Origin: Lachnospiraceae bacterium | Lineage (GTDB): Bacteria > Bacillota > Clostridia > Lachnospirales > Lachnospiraceae | Reading direction: 5' to 3' | DNA length: 64,000 bases | Assembly: GCA_017627275.1 (NCBI GenBank) | Contig: JAGAHC010000056.1 | Location: forward strand, 16,204-80,203 | Shown here: positions 44,699-53,800 of the stretch, one piece after another | Position numbering within the stretch: position 1 is the stretch's first letter | Layout: every line of letters begins with the position of its first letter | Notes under the pieces: model-generated | What the model was told of the DNA's origin: nothing | The model's database searches: none | Seen by the model: the letters and a program-made list of their open reading frames with translations, nothing else | Position numbers and translations under genes: made by a program

Positions 44699-46240
44699 AT
44701 GAAACTCAGTACGCTATTGGAAGGAATCGAATATTCCCTGTACAGGGGAGACGGGACGCGCCTGGAAGAAGGCGGGAAGGCATGGAAGGAAGCGCTTGCG
44801 ACCGATGTTTCCTCGATCGCGAATGACTCCCGCGAGATTAAAGAAGGCGGCCTCTTCTTCTGCATCGTCGGCGCCAACCGGGACGGTCACGAGTTTGCGA
44901 AGGAGGCGCTGCAGAAAAAAGCGGCGGTCCTGATTGTGGAACGCACGGATCTGTTTTCCGAAGAGGACGAGGGGAGGGAAGACCTGCTCCTTGTCAAAAC
45001 GGAGGATTCCAGGTATGCGATGGCCTTTGTCGCAGCGCACTTTTACGGCGATCCCGCCAGGCGTCTTCGCGTCATCGGCGTGACCGGGACAAAGGGGAAG
45101 ACGACCACGACGTATATGATCCGCTCCATGTTAAACAGCGCCGGAATCAAAACGGGACTCATCGGGACGATCGAGATCACCTACGGAGAAACGCATATCC
45201 CCGCCGGCAATACCACGCCGGAATCCGTTACGCTCCAGAAGACCTTCCGCGACATGGTGGAAGACGGCGTCGAGGCAGTCGTCATGGAAGTTTCCTCGCA
45301 GGCGCTGATGCTGCATCGGACGCAAGGGTTCCTCTTTGACATCGGCGTATTCACGAACCTGACGCCCGATCACATCGGTCCGAACGAACACGGAAGCTTT
45401 GAGGAGTATCTTGCCTGCAAGAGCAGACTCTTTTCACAGTGCAGAGTGGGGATCGTGAACGGCGACGATCCGCATGTCGAAGAGATCCTGAAGGGAAGCA
45501 CCTGTCAGGTCGAAAGCTTCGGCATGGAGAAGGAAAGAGACCTGTATGCCACGATGCTGACGCTGATCAAAAAGCCGGGAGAGCTGGGCATCATGTTTAC
45601 GACGGGCTGCAGGGACACACAGGATCCGCTGCATGATGTGAACGGATGGGAAGCGAGACTTCCCGGCGCCTATAACGTGTACAATTCTCTCTGCGCCATC
45701 GCGGTCTGCAGACACTTTATCAAAGATGTCGACATGATGAAGAAGGCGCTGACCGGCACAAGCGTCAAGGGACGCATCGAGATCGTGCCGGTGCCGGGCG
45801 AGTATACCCTGCTTATCGACTACGCTCACAACTCCCTTGCGCTGGAGAGCGTGCTGCGCACACTCAGGGAATACCGGCCGAACCGTATCCTCTGTCTCTT
45901 TGGCTGCGGCGGAAACCGCTCCAAGATCAGACGCTATGAGATGGGCGAGACGAGCGGGCGCCTGGCGGACCTTACCATCATCACTTCCGACAATCCGCGG
46001 TTTGAAGAACCGCTTGCCATCATGGCGGACATCAAGGAAGGCGTCCTGAAAACGGACGGGGAGTTTGTGGAGATCCCGGACCGGAAGGAAGCCATCCGCT
46101 ATGCCATGCACCATGCGGAAAAGAAGGACATCGTTCTTTTAGCCGGCAAAGGACATGAGGACTACCAGGAGATCAAGGGGGTGAAGTACCCGATGGACGA
46201 GCGCGTCCTGATCCGCGAGATCCTGGAGGAGGATGCGTAA
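44699..46240 (+). CDS. murE: UDP-MurNAc-tripeptide synthetase (meso-DAP adding)
   Basis: MurE adds the third amino acid to UDP-MurNAc-L-Ala-D-Glu in peptidoglycan synthesis. The 513-residue Mur ligase has ATP-binding GVTGTKGKTTT, the NTTPES segment, the carbamylated-lysine region CKSRLF and the C-terminal SDNPRFEEP. DNPR is the motif of meso-diaminopimelate enzymes (lysine enzymes differ), so the wall is inferred to contain DAP. The start is ATG 44699. No other mur genes are adjacent; priA overlaps its end. Confidence 0.93.
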   Translation: MKLSTLLEGIEYSLYRGDGTRLEEGGKAWKEALATDVSSIANDSREIKEGGLFFCIVGANRDGHEFAKEALQKKAAVLIVERTDLFSEEDEGREDLLLVKTEDSRYAMAFVAAHFYGDPARRLRVIGVTGTKGKTTTTYMIRSMLNSAGIKTGLIGTIEITYGETHIPAGNTTPESVTLQKTFRDMVEDGVEAVVMEVSSQALMLHRTQGFLFDIGVFTNLTPDHIGPNEHGSFEEYLACKSRLFSQCRVGIVNGDDPHVEEILKGSTCQVESFGMEKERDLYATMLTLIKKPGELGIMFTTGCRDTQDPLHDVNGWEARLPGAYNVYNSLCAIAVCRHFIKDVDMMKKALTGTSVKGRIEIVPVPGEYTLLIDYAHNSLALESVLRTLREYRPNRILCLFGCGGNRSKIRRYEMGETSGRLADLTIITSDNPRFEEPLAIMADIKEGVLKTDGEFVEIPDRKEAIRYAMHHAEKKDIVLLAGKGHEDYQEIKGVKYPMDERVLIREILEEDA

Positions 46241-48497
46241 GGTGCAGCTTTTTGCACAGGTCATCATTGATATTTCCCATCAGAGGATCGATCATCCCTT
46301 CACCTACCGGATCCCCGAAACGCTGCGGGAGAAGGTCCGGATCGGCGATGTCGTGCAGGTGCCCTTCGGAAAGGGCAACAGCCTGCGGCGCGCCTATGTG
46401 CTCCATATCACCGACAATGCGGACGTCTCTTCCGATAAGATCAAGGAGATCCATTCGGTGCTTTCCGTCCGGGAATCAGATACTGCCTCCGTCGTAACGG
46501 GCAGACAGATCGCGCTTGCCGCCTGGATGCAGGAACAGTACGGATCCACCATGGCAAGCGCCTTAAAGTGCGTGGTGACGGGGGAACGCCGCGGAAAGGG
46601 AAAAGAAGAAAAGGAGATCGTGCTGTTACTGTCTGAAGAAGAGGCTAAGGAGGCGCTTTCCCTGTACGAAAAGAAACACCAGGTCGCAAGAGCAAGGCTC
46701 ATCAGGGAACTGATCGAAGCGCCGAGACAGCCTTATTCCATCATTACGTCAAAGCTTCACATCCCACCCGCCACACTGCGGGCCTTGAAAGAGCAGGGAG
46801 TCATAGAGGTCCGGTCTTTTTCCAGACTCAGAGACCCCGTTTCCTTTACGGGCGCTTCCTACGCGCTGAAGACCTTAAGTGCTGCGCAGCAGTCGATCGT
46901 CGATCACGTGATCGCTGATTTCGATGCCGGCATTTCCTCCACTTCCCTGATTCACGGCATCACCGGAAGCGGAAAAACGGAAGTCTATATCTCCATCATC
47001 GGAAAGATCGTCGAACGAAAAAAGAGCGCCATCATGCTGATCCCGGAGATTGCGCTGACCTACCAGACGCTGCTCCGGTTTTATGCCCGTTTCGGAAACC
47101 GGGTGTCGGTCGTCAATTCTTCTTTGTCGGAAGCGGAAAAGCGCGACCAGTTTGAGCGCGCGCTGAAAAGGGAGATCGATGTCATCATCGGTCCGAGATC
47201 CGCACTGTTTACACCCTTTCCGAACATCGGCGCCATCCTGATCGACGAGGAACACGAAACCAGTTATAAAAACGAGCAAATGCCGAAGTACCACGCCAGA
47301 GAAGTGACCATGCAGCTGGCAAAGATGCACGGCGCCGTGGTGGTGCTCGGGTCCGCCACGCCCTCCGTCACGAGCTTTGACCGGGCAAGAAGCGGAGAAT
47401 ACAAACTGTACACACTGCAGGAAAGACCGACCGGCGGAAGCCTTGCGAAGGTAAGGATCGCCGACATGCGCAGGGAACTGCAGGACGGAAACAGAGCCAT
47501 TCTTTCCCGTGCGCTGTCAGAAAGAATCGCGGATCGTCTTGCCAAAAAGGAACAGGTGATGCTTTTTTTAAACCGCAGGGGATACGCGGCCTTCGTCTCC
47601 TGCAGAGAGTGCGGCTATGTTGCGAAATGTCCGCACTGTGAAGTGGCGCTTTCGCATCACAGAAAGAAAGGCAAAGATGTGCTGCGCTGCCATTACTGCG
47701 GGTACGAGACGGCCATGATGAAGATCTGTCCGGACTGCGGTTCAAAGTATATCGCCGGATTCCGCGCGGGGACCGAACAGATCGAGACCTTCCTGCGGGA
47801 AGCCTATCCGTCCGCGAAGATTCTTCGCATGGACGCGGACACCACCGCCAAAAAAGGAGAATACGAACGGATCCTGTCGTCCTTTGCCGCGGAGGAAGCG
47901 GACATTCTGGTGGGAACGCAGATGATCGTAAAGGGCCATGACTTTCCGAAGGTCACGCTGGTAGGGGTGCTGCTTGCCGATCTTTCCCTGTATGCGGGAG
48001 ACTATACCGGTGCGGAAAAGACCTTTGATCTGCTGACGCAGGCAGCCGGCAGGGCCGGCCGCGGCGGGCAGGAAGGAGAGGTCATCATTCAGACATATCA
48101 GCCGGAAAACTATGCCATCGTCCATGCGGCCGAACAGGACTATGAAGGCTTTTACGAAGAAGAGATCGAGTATAGAAGACTCCTGCTTTATCCGCCGGCG
48201 TCTCATATGCTTTCCGTGCAGTTCTTTTCCCGCTCCGAGGATGCCTGCCTTACAAGGGCGGGAGAGGTCAGACAGATTTTGGAGGAGGAAAAGACTTTTT
48301 CCGACCTCATCCTGATCGGCCCGGCAGCCGCCGGAATCGTGAAGATCAAGGATACCTACCGGTACGCGCTCTACTTGAAAGATGCAAAATATGATACACT
48401 GGTGCAGTGCAGAAAGTTGATCGAAGAAAAGCTGCCGCCCGCTTCCGGAAAGGAAGTGCTGATGCAGTACGACTTCGATCCTGTGTATGCATTTTAA
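46233..48497 (+). CDS. priA: Primosomal helicase PriA
   Basis: PriA restarts stalled replication forks by loading the replisome. The 754-residue product has the N-terminal 3'BD domain, a superfamily 2 helicase core (Walker A GSGKTEVY, IDEEHETSYK, GSATPS, GTQMIVKGHDF) and the zinc-binding cysteines CRECGY, CPHCE, CHYCGY and CPDCGS. ATG 46233 lies only three bases after GGAGG; GTG 46242, nine bases after GGAGGAGG and matching the usual start VQLFAQVIID, may be the true start. Confidence 0.94.
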   Translation: MRKVQLFAQVIIDISHQRIDHPFTYRIPETLREKVRIGDVVQVPFGKGNSLRRAYVLHITDNADVSSDKIKEIHSVLSVRESDTASVVTGRQIALAAWMQEQYGSTMASALKCVVTGERRGKGKEEKEIVLLLSEEEAKEALSLYEKKHQVARARLIRELIEAPRQPYSIITSKLHIPPATLRALKEQGVIEVRSFSRLRDPVSFTGASYALKTLSAAQQSIVDHVIADFDAGISSTSLIHGITGSGKTEVYISIIGKIVERKKSAIMLIPEIALTYQTLLRFYARFGNRVSVVNSSLSEAEKRDQFERALKREIDVIIGPRSALFTPFPNIGAILIDEEHETSYKNEQMPKYHAREVTMQLAKMHGAVVVLGSATPSVTSFDRARSGEYKLYTLQERPTGGSLAKVRIADMRRELQDGNRAILSRALSERIADRLAKKEQVMLFLNRRGYAAFVSCRECGYVAKCPHCEVALSHHRKKGKDVLRCHYCGYETAMMKICPDCGSKYIAGFRAGTEQIETFLREAYPSAKILRMDADTTAKKGEYERILSSFAAEEADILVGTQMIVKGHDFPKVTLVGVLLADLSLYAGDYTGAEKTFDLLTQAAGRAGRGGQEGEVIIQTYQPENYAIVHAAEQDYEGFYEEEIEYRRLLLYPPASHMLSVQFFSRSEDACLTRAGEVRQILEEEKTFSDLILIGPAAAGIVKIKDTYRYALYLKDAKYDTLVQCRKLIEEKLPPASGKEVLMQYDFDPVYAF

Positions 48498-48512
48498 TAG
48501 AAAGGAAGACAG

Positions 48513-49019
48513 ATGGCATTACGTAATATCCGCGAGATCGGCGAAGACATCCTGGAAAAGAAAGCAAAGGAAGTGACCGACTTCTCGGAAAGAATAAAGG
48601 AACTGACAAAGGATATGCTGGAGACGATGTACGAATCCGGCGGCGTGGGTCTTGCCGCGCCGCAGATCGGCGTTTTAAAGAGAGTCATTGTCATCGATAC
48701 GACAGAGGACGGCTCCGACCCGCATATCCTGATCAATCCGAAGATCCTCGAGGAAACGGGAGAGCAGTTCGGATGGGAAGGGTGCCTCTCGGTCCCCGGC
48801 AAATCCGGAAGAGTCAGACGGCCGCAGTATGTCCGCGTGGAAGCCTGTGACGCGGACGGCAACCGGATCGAACTCGAGGGAACGGACCTTTTGGCCCGTG
48901 CGCTCTGCCACGAGATCGATCATCTGGAAGGCAGGCTCTATGTGGACCGGGTGGAAGGCGAGCTGATCGACAGCGATAAGATCGAAGAATACGAAGCGGC
49001 GGAAGAAGAAGGAGCCTGA
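48513..49019 (+). CDS. def: Peptide deformylase
   Basis: Def removes the N-formyl group from new proteins. The 168-residue product has all three metal-site motifs: GGVGLAAPQIG, EGCLSVPG and HEIDHLEG. The start is ATG 48513 behind AAAGGAAG. Together with fmt three bases downstream it forms the usual formylation-deformylation pair; fmt is frameshifted. Confidence 0.95.
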   Translation: MALRNIREIGEDILEKKAKEVTDFSERIKELTKDMLETMYESGGVGLAAPQIGVLKRVIVIDTTEDGSDPHILINPKILEETGEQFGWEGCLSVPGKSGRVRRPQYVRVEACDADGNRIELEGTDLLARALCHEIDHLEGRLYVDRVEGELIDSDKIEEYEAAEEEGA

Positions 49020-49022
49020 GGC

Positions 49023-49960
49023 ATGAAGATCGTCTTTATGGGAACGCCTGATTTTGCGGTCCCGGTGTTGTCGGCACTCCTTCATTCTTCTCATACGGTC
49101 TCCCTCGTCGTCACCCAGCCGGACAGGGAAAAGGACGCGGTAAAAAAACGGCCTTTTCACCGGTCAAGGAAGTGGCGCTGGAGCACGGGATCCCGGTCTT
49201 TCAGCCGGAAAAGATCAAAGATGAAGAAGCCTGCGCAAGGCTTTTGCAGGAACAGGCAGATGTGTTCGTGGTCGTGGCATACGGCCAGCTTCTCTCAGAG
49301 AGACTTCTCACCATGCCGGCCTTCGGCTGTGTGAATGTGCATGCGTCTCTCCTCCCGAAGTACCGGGGCGCTTCCCCCATCCAGTGGGCGATCGCACAGG
49401 GAGAGGAAAAAAGCGGCGTGACCATCATGCAGATGGATGCCGGGATGGATACGGGAGACATCCTTTTACAGGAAGAGGTGGCGCTTTCTCCGGAGGAAAC
49501 GGGAGAGAGCCTTTTTGAAAAACTGTCGCTCCTTGGCGGAGACCTTCTCCTGCAGGCCCTTACGAAGATGGAGGAGGGGAGCCTTAAGCCGGTCGCACAG
49601 GAAGAGGAAAACGCTTCCTATGCCCCGCTCCTTCGCAAGGAGATGGGAGAGATCGACTGGACAGAAGAAGCTTCTGCCATCCGGCGGAAGGTGTACGCGT
49701 TTCATCCCTGGCCGGGGACGTATACGACCTATCGGGACAAGCTTCTGAAGATCGTGAAGGCGGAAGCCGTTGAAAGTGACGACCGGCAGGAAGAGACACC
49801 GGGCACGGTCCTTGCTGCTTCGGAGAAGGGGATCGATGTCTTATGCGGAAAGGGGATCCTTCGGATCACGCAGATCCAGCTTTCCGGCAAAAAGAGAATG
49901 GATACGGCAGCCTTTTTAAGGGGATTTACGATAGAACCGCTGACCAAGATGGGGGAATAA
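49023..49960 (+). pseudogene. fmt: fmt, methionyl-tRNA formyltransferase, broken by a one-base deletion
   Basis: Fmt formylates initiator Met-tRNA. The first frame from ATG 49023 gives [16 protein letters not shown] and VVTQPDREK, then turns to nonsense. In the next frame the sequence resumes with [19 protein letters not shown] and continues with VHASLLPKYRGASPIQ to a normal end at 49960. The switch falls at about 49131-49135 (AAAAGGACG), where one extra G would restore the frame, so a G is missing from what should be GGG. The restored protein would be about 312 residues. A sequencing or assembly slip in a short G run is the simplest reading; a real mutation is possible but harmful while def remains. 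Confidence 0.88.
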
Positions 49961-49963
49961 GAC

Positions 49964-50656
49964 ATGTTTTACTATGATATAACGTATTTTCTGGTACTTC
50001 TGGGCGTCATCCTGACCATGCTGGCATCAAGCCATGTGCAGTCGACCTACGCCAAATACGCCAGGGTAATGAGCGCAAGCGGCCTGACCGGTGCGGAGGT
50101 CGCAAGAAGGATCCTGCAGTTATCCGGGGTGAATGATGTCACCATCGAACATGTGGCGGGATCGCTGACGGACCACTATGATCCTTCCAAAAAAGTGGTG
50201 AAGCTTTCGGATGCGACCTACGGATCGTCTTCGGTCGCGGCGGTCGGTGTCGCGGCGCACGAATGCGGCCATGTCCTGCAGCACCACACAGGGTACTTCC
50301 CGCTGCAGCTTCGGACGGCGCTGGTGCCGGTGGCCAGCATCGGCTCCAACATCGGACTTCCGCTCATCATTTTCAGCGTGATGCTGGGACTCTCGGATAC
50401 GCTGACACGTGTCGGGATCTTCCTGTTTGCGTTCGGCGTGCTGTTTCAGATCGTGACGTTGCCGGTCGAACTGGATGCTTCCCACAGGGCGCTTGCGATG
50501 CTGAGCGACTACGGAATGCTGGCAGACGGAGAGGTAAAGCAGAGCAGGAAGGTCTTAAACGCGGCGGCGATGACGTATGTGGCTTCCGCGGCGGCAGCCG
50601 TCCTTCAATTACTGCGTCTTGTCCTGCTTTTCGGCGGAAGAAGAAACAGACGGTAA
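49964..50656 (+). CDS. YugP-type zinc metallopeptidase
   Basis: A 230-residue membrane protein of the YugP family (Zn_peptidase_2). One N-terminal helix (about 6-24), a soluble region, the zinc motif VAAHECGHVLQHH, then three or four hydrophobic segments to the end. Substrate unknown; it frequently sits among fmt, rsmB and rlmN in Clostridia, as here. It starts four bases after the fmt stop. Confidence 0.9.
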   Translation: MFYYDITYFLVLLGVILTMLASSHVQSTYAKYARVMSASGLTGAEVARRILQLSGVNDVTIEHVAGSLTDHYDPSKKVVKLSDATYGSSSVAAVGVAAHECGHVLQHHTGYFPLQLRTALVPVASIGSNIGLPLIIFSVMLGLSDTLTRVGIFLFAFGVLFQIVTLPVELDASHRALAMLSDYGMLADGEVKQSRKVLNAAAMTYVASAAAAVLQLLRLVLLFGGRRNRR

Positions 50657-50681
50657 CGCATTGACAAGGCAAACCGTTCCG

Positions 50682-52019
50682 ATGAGTGAGCGCGAGGCTG
50701 TTTACGAAGCGCTTCTTGCATATCGAAAAAACCCGGAGACCATCGGCGCATCCGATGCGATCCTGAACCGCTTTGCGTCGGAAGAGCACGCAAAGCGGTC
50801 TTTTGTGAAGAAACTCTATACCGGCGTCGTGGAGGAGGAGATCCTCTTAGACGCGGTGCTCGATCATTTCCTGAAAAAGCCGATCCGAAAATCAGATACG
50901 AGGGCACGGATCCTGCTCGAGATGGGCGCCTTCCAGATGCTTTCCATGGCGGTGCCGGATGCCGCGGCCTGCGACGAGTGCGTAAAGCTTGCCCGCAGGA
51001 AGGGGCTCTCCGGCCTTTCCGGTTTCCTGAACGGTGTGCTCAGAGCCCTTGCCAGGGCAAAGGAGAGCGGTGAGGTCGAGAAGCTGATTGCTTCGTTCCC
51101 GATCGAGGTGCAGGCGTCGATCCCGCAGTGGATCGCCGATCTGTGGAGAAAGGCATACGGAGAGGAAACCGCGAAGGCGCTGATCCTTGCACAGAAAGAG
51201 GAAGCGCCGGTCACCTTACGTCTGATGCCGAATGTCACAAAGGAAGAACGGGACACCGTTATCCGGTCGGTACAGGAAAAGGGCGGAGAAGTAACGGAAG
51301 GCGTACTCTTTCCGGAAGTCTTAAGGATTCGGCACGCAGGTGATCTGCGTGAGATCTATGGATATGAAGAAGGCCTGTTTGCAGTGCAGGACGAAGGCGC
51401 CGTCCTGGTCACCAGGGCCATGGGTTTACAGGGACAGGAAACCGTACTCGACGTCTGTGCCGCACCCGGCGGCAAGACCCTGCATGCGGCGGCCCTCCTC
51501 CCGAAGGGACGCGTCATCGCCTGCGATGTGAGTTCCAAAAAAACGGACCGCATCCGGGAGAATGCGAAGCGCCTTGGCATTCGCAACGTGGAGATCCTCG
51601 AGAGGGATGCCACAAAGGATGATCCTGCGCTGCATGAGATCGCCGATGTTCTTCTCTGCGATCTTCCCTGCTCGGGACTCGGCGTCCTGACGAAGAAAAG
51701 GGATCGCAAGATGCGGGTCCGGGAAGAAGACCTTTCCTCCCTGGTATCCCTGCAGAAGAAGATCCTGCAGAATGTGATCCGTTATCTGAAACCGGGCGGG
51801 ATCCTTGTTTACAGTACCTGTACCCTGAACCCGTCCGAGAACGAAGAGATGGCGGAGTTTTGCGAAAACACACTTTCCCTGAAACCGGATGCCTTTCCGG
51901 AAGAGGAGCCTTTCCGTACGCTTTGCAAAGAAAGCGGGAAGGATCACTTCCTGCAGTTGTTTCCCCATCGCCATCATACCGACGGATTCTTTGCAGCCCG
52001 TTTCCGAAAGGAGGGTTAA
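50682..52019 (+). CDS. rsmB: 16S rRNA m5C967 methyltransferase RsmB
   Basis: RsmB methylates C967 of 16S rRNA. The 445-residue product has an N-terminal NusB-like helical domain (about 1-140), SAM-binding VCAAPGGKT, the DLPCSGLG motif with its catalytic-cycle cysteine, and the second cysteine in YSTCTLNPSENEEM. I chose ATG 50682; TTG 50661 and longer frames into yugP are possible and the ribosome site is not decisive. rlmN begins three bases after its stop. Confidence 0.9.
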   Translation: MSEREAVYEALLAYRKNPETIGASDAILNRFASEEHAKRSFVKKLYTGVVEEEILLDAVLDHFLKKPIRKSDTRARILLEMGAFQMLSMAVPDAAACDECVKLARRKGLSGLSGFLNGVLRALARAKESGEVEKLIASFPIEVQASIPQWIADLWRKAYGEETAKALILAQKEEAPVTLRLMPNVTKEERDTVIRSVQEKGGEVTEGVLFPEVLRIRHAGDLREIYGYEEGLFAVQDEGAVLVTRAMGLQGQETVLDVCAAPGGKTLHAAALLPKGRVIACDVSSKKTDRIRENAKRLGIRNVEILERDATKDDPALHEIADVLLCDLPCSGLGVLTKKRDRKMRVREEDLSSLVSLQKKILQNVIRYLKPGGILVYSTCTLNPSENEEMAEFCENTLSLKPDAFPEEEPFRTLCKESGKDHFLQLFPHRHHTDGFFAARFRKEG

Positions 52020-52022
52020 CGG

Positions 52023-53060
52023 ATGGACCTGCGATCCCTGACGCTTCCCGAACTGGAGAAAATCTGCACAGATACCCTGCAGATCCCGAAATACCGGGCA
52101 AAGCAGATCTTTACCTGGCTGCACGTGCATCTGGCGGAATCGATCGACGAGATGACCAATCTCCCGTTATCGCTGCGGCAGGACCTTCGCGAGCGTTTTT
52201 CCCTTTCCACGATCACGACGGTCACCAGGCAGGTCTCTGCCATCGACGGAACAGAGAAATACCTGTTTTCCATGCATGACGGAGAACAGATCGAGAGCGT
52301 GCTGATGCGGTACCGCTACGGCTTGAGTCTCTGCATTTCTTCGCAGGCCGGCTGCCGGATGGGATGCACGTTCTGCGCGTCTACGCTGGGTGGTCTTTCC
52401 AGGAACCTGACGGCCGGAGAGATGCTCCTGCAGGTCTATGCCGTGCAGAAAGCGGCGGGAGAGAGGATCTCCCACCTGGTGCTGATGGGCACGGGGGAGC
52501 CGCTCGACAATCTGGACGAGGTCCTGCGCTTTATCACCCTGCTGACGGACGAGAACGGACAGGCGCTCGGCCGGCGCAACATCACGCTGTCGACCTGCGG
52601 GCTGGTCCCCGGGATCGACCGTCTGGCACAGGAAAAACTGCCGATCACGCTGGCGCTGTCCCTTCATGCGCCGACGGATGAGAAGAGAAGACGCATCATG
52701 CCGGTCGCAAAGACCTACTCCATTGAGGATCTGATGCAAGCCTGCGAGCGGTATTTTGAGACCACGGGGCGGCGCATCACCTTTGAATACAGCCTGATCC
52801 GGGGAGAAAACGATACGGAAAAAGACGCGGAGGATCTGTCGGCCCTTGCCAGGCGCGTACATGCGCATGTCAACCTGATCCCGGTCAATCCCGTGCGGGA
52901 AAACAGCTACCGGGAAAGCACGGCGGAAAATGTCAGACAATTTGCGGCCCGACTTGAAAAAAACAAGGTAAATGTTAGTATTAGAAGGGTATTGGGCAGG
53001 GACATAGACGGTGCCTGCGGTCAACTGCGCCATAAATTCATGAAGGACAGGAACGAATGA
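52023..53060 (+). CDS. rlmN: 23S rRNA m2A2503 / tRNA m2A37 methyltransferase RlmN
   Basis: RlmN is a radical-SAM methyltransferase acting on A2503 of 23S rRNA. The 345-residue product has the cluster motif CRMGCTFC, GTGEPLDN and ALSLHAPTD segments, and the C-terminal cysteine in DGACGQLR that takes part in methyl transfer. The start is ATG 52023. Its end overlaps stp by four bases, joining a modification block to the stp-prkC-rsgA group. Confidence 0.95.
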   Translation: MDLRSLTLPELEKICTDTLQIPKYRAKQIFTWLHVHLAESIDEMTNLPLSLRQDLRERFSLSTITTVTRQVSAIDGTEKYLFSMHDGEQIESVLMRYRYGLSLCISSQAGCRMGCTFCASTLGGLSRNLTAGEMLLQVYAVQKAAGERISHLVLMGTGEPLDNLDEVLRFITLLTDENGQALGRRNITLSTCGLVPGIDRLAQEKLPITLALSLHAPTDEKRRRIMPVAKTYSIEDLMQACERYFETTGRRITFEYSLIRGENDTEKDAEDLSALARRVHAHVNLIPVNPVRENSYRESTAENVRQFAARLEKNKVNVSIRRVLGRDIDGACGQLRHKFMKDRNE

Positions 53061-53800
53061 TTTCTTCTTTTGCCCTGACAGACATCGGGGTAAGACGAAA
53101 ACTGAATGAAGACTACGTTTTTGCCTGCGACGGAAAGGTCGGAAATCTGCCGAATCTTTACATCGTTGCCGACGGTATGGGCGGACACAAGGCGGGCGAC
53201 TATGCCTCCCGGTTCACCGTAGAGCATCTCGTGGAGGAGATCCGCGCCTGCGGAGAGAAAAAACCGCGCGATATCATGGAATCCGTGCTGTTATCCGTCA
53301 ACCGGGAACTGTTCGACGTGGCGGAATCCGACGCGGAGCGCCACGGAATGGGAACGACCCTGGTCATGGCGACCATCGTGGGGAATACCCTTCTTGTCGC
53401 CAATGTCGGAGACAGCAGGCTGTACATTCTGGAGGAGAGGCTCAGACAGGTCACGATCGACCATTCGCTGGTGGAGGAGATGATCCTCTCCGGAGACCTG
53501 GATGAGAAAAAGGCAAGAAACCATCCGGATAAAAACGTAATCACGCGTGCAGTCGGCGTGGACAGAGCGCTGGTGGTGGACTTTTTCCTGGAGGATCTGT
53601 CCAGGACGAAGGCCATTCTTATGTGCACGGACGGCCTGACCAATATGATAGAAGATGAAGAAATCGAACGAATTCTGCAGCTCGACCTGGATGCGCAGCT
53701 CAAGGCGGAATTACTGATCGAAGATGCCAATCGCTTCGGCGGAAAGGACAACATCAGTGTCCTGCTGATCGATCCGGGTTCGGAGGAAGAAGATGATTAA
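53057..53800 (+). CDS. stp: PP2C-type serine/threonine phosphatase Stp (PrpC)
   Basis: Stp removes phosphates placed by the PASTA kinase PrkC. The 247-residue PPM phosphatase has DIGVRRKLNEDY, VADGMGGHKAGD, NVGDSRLYIL, CTDGLTNMI and GGKDNISVLL, all metal-site motifs. It overlaps prkC by eight bases, consistent with balanced synthesis of the pair. Confidence 0.95.
   Translation: MISSFALTDIGVRRKLNEDYVFACDGKVGNLPNLYIVADGMGGHKAGDYASRFTVEHLVEEIRACGEKKPRDIMESVLLSVNRELFDVAESDAERHGMGTTLVMATIVGNTLLVANVGDSRLYILEERLRQVTIDHSLVEEMILSGDLDEKKARNHPDKNVITRAVGVDRALVVDFFLEDLSRTKAILMCTDGLTNMIEDEEIERILQLDLDAQLKAELLIEDANRFGGKDNISVLLIDPGSEEEDD

Noticed and set aside
49125-49145. Programmed frameshift in fmt
   Set aside because: The break lies after a simple AAAAGG run with no slippery heptamer plus stimulator in the right phase, and fmt is not known to be frameshift-regulated.
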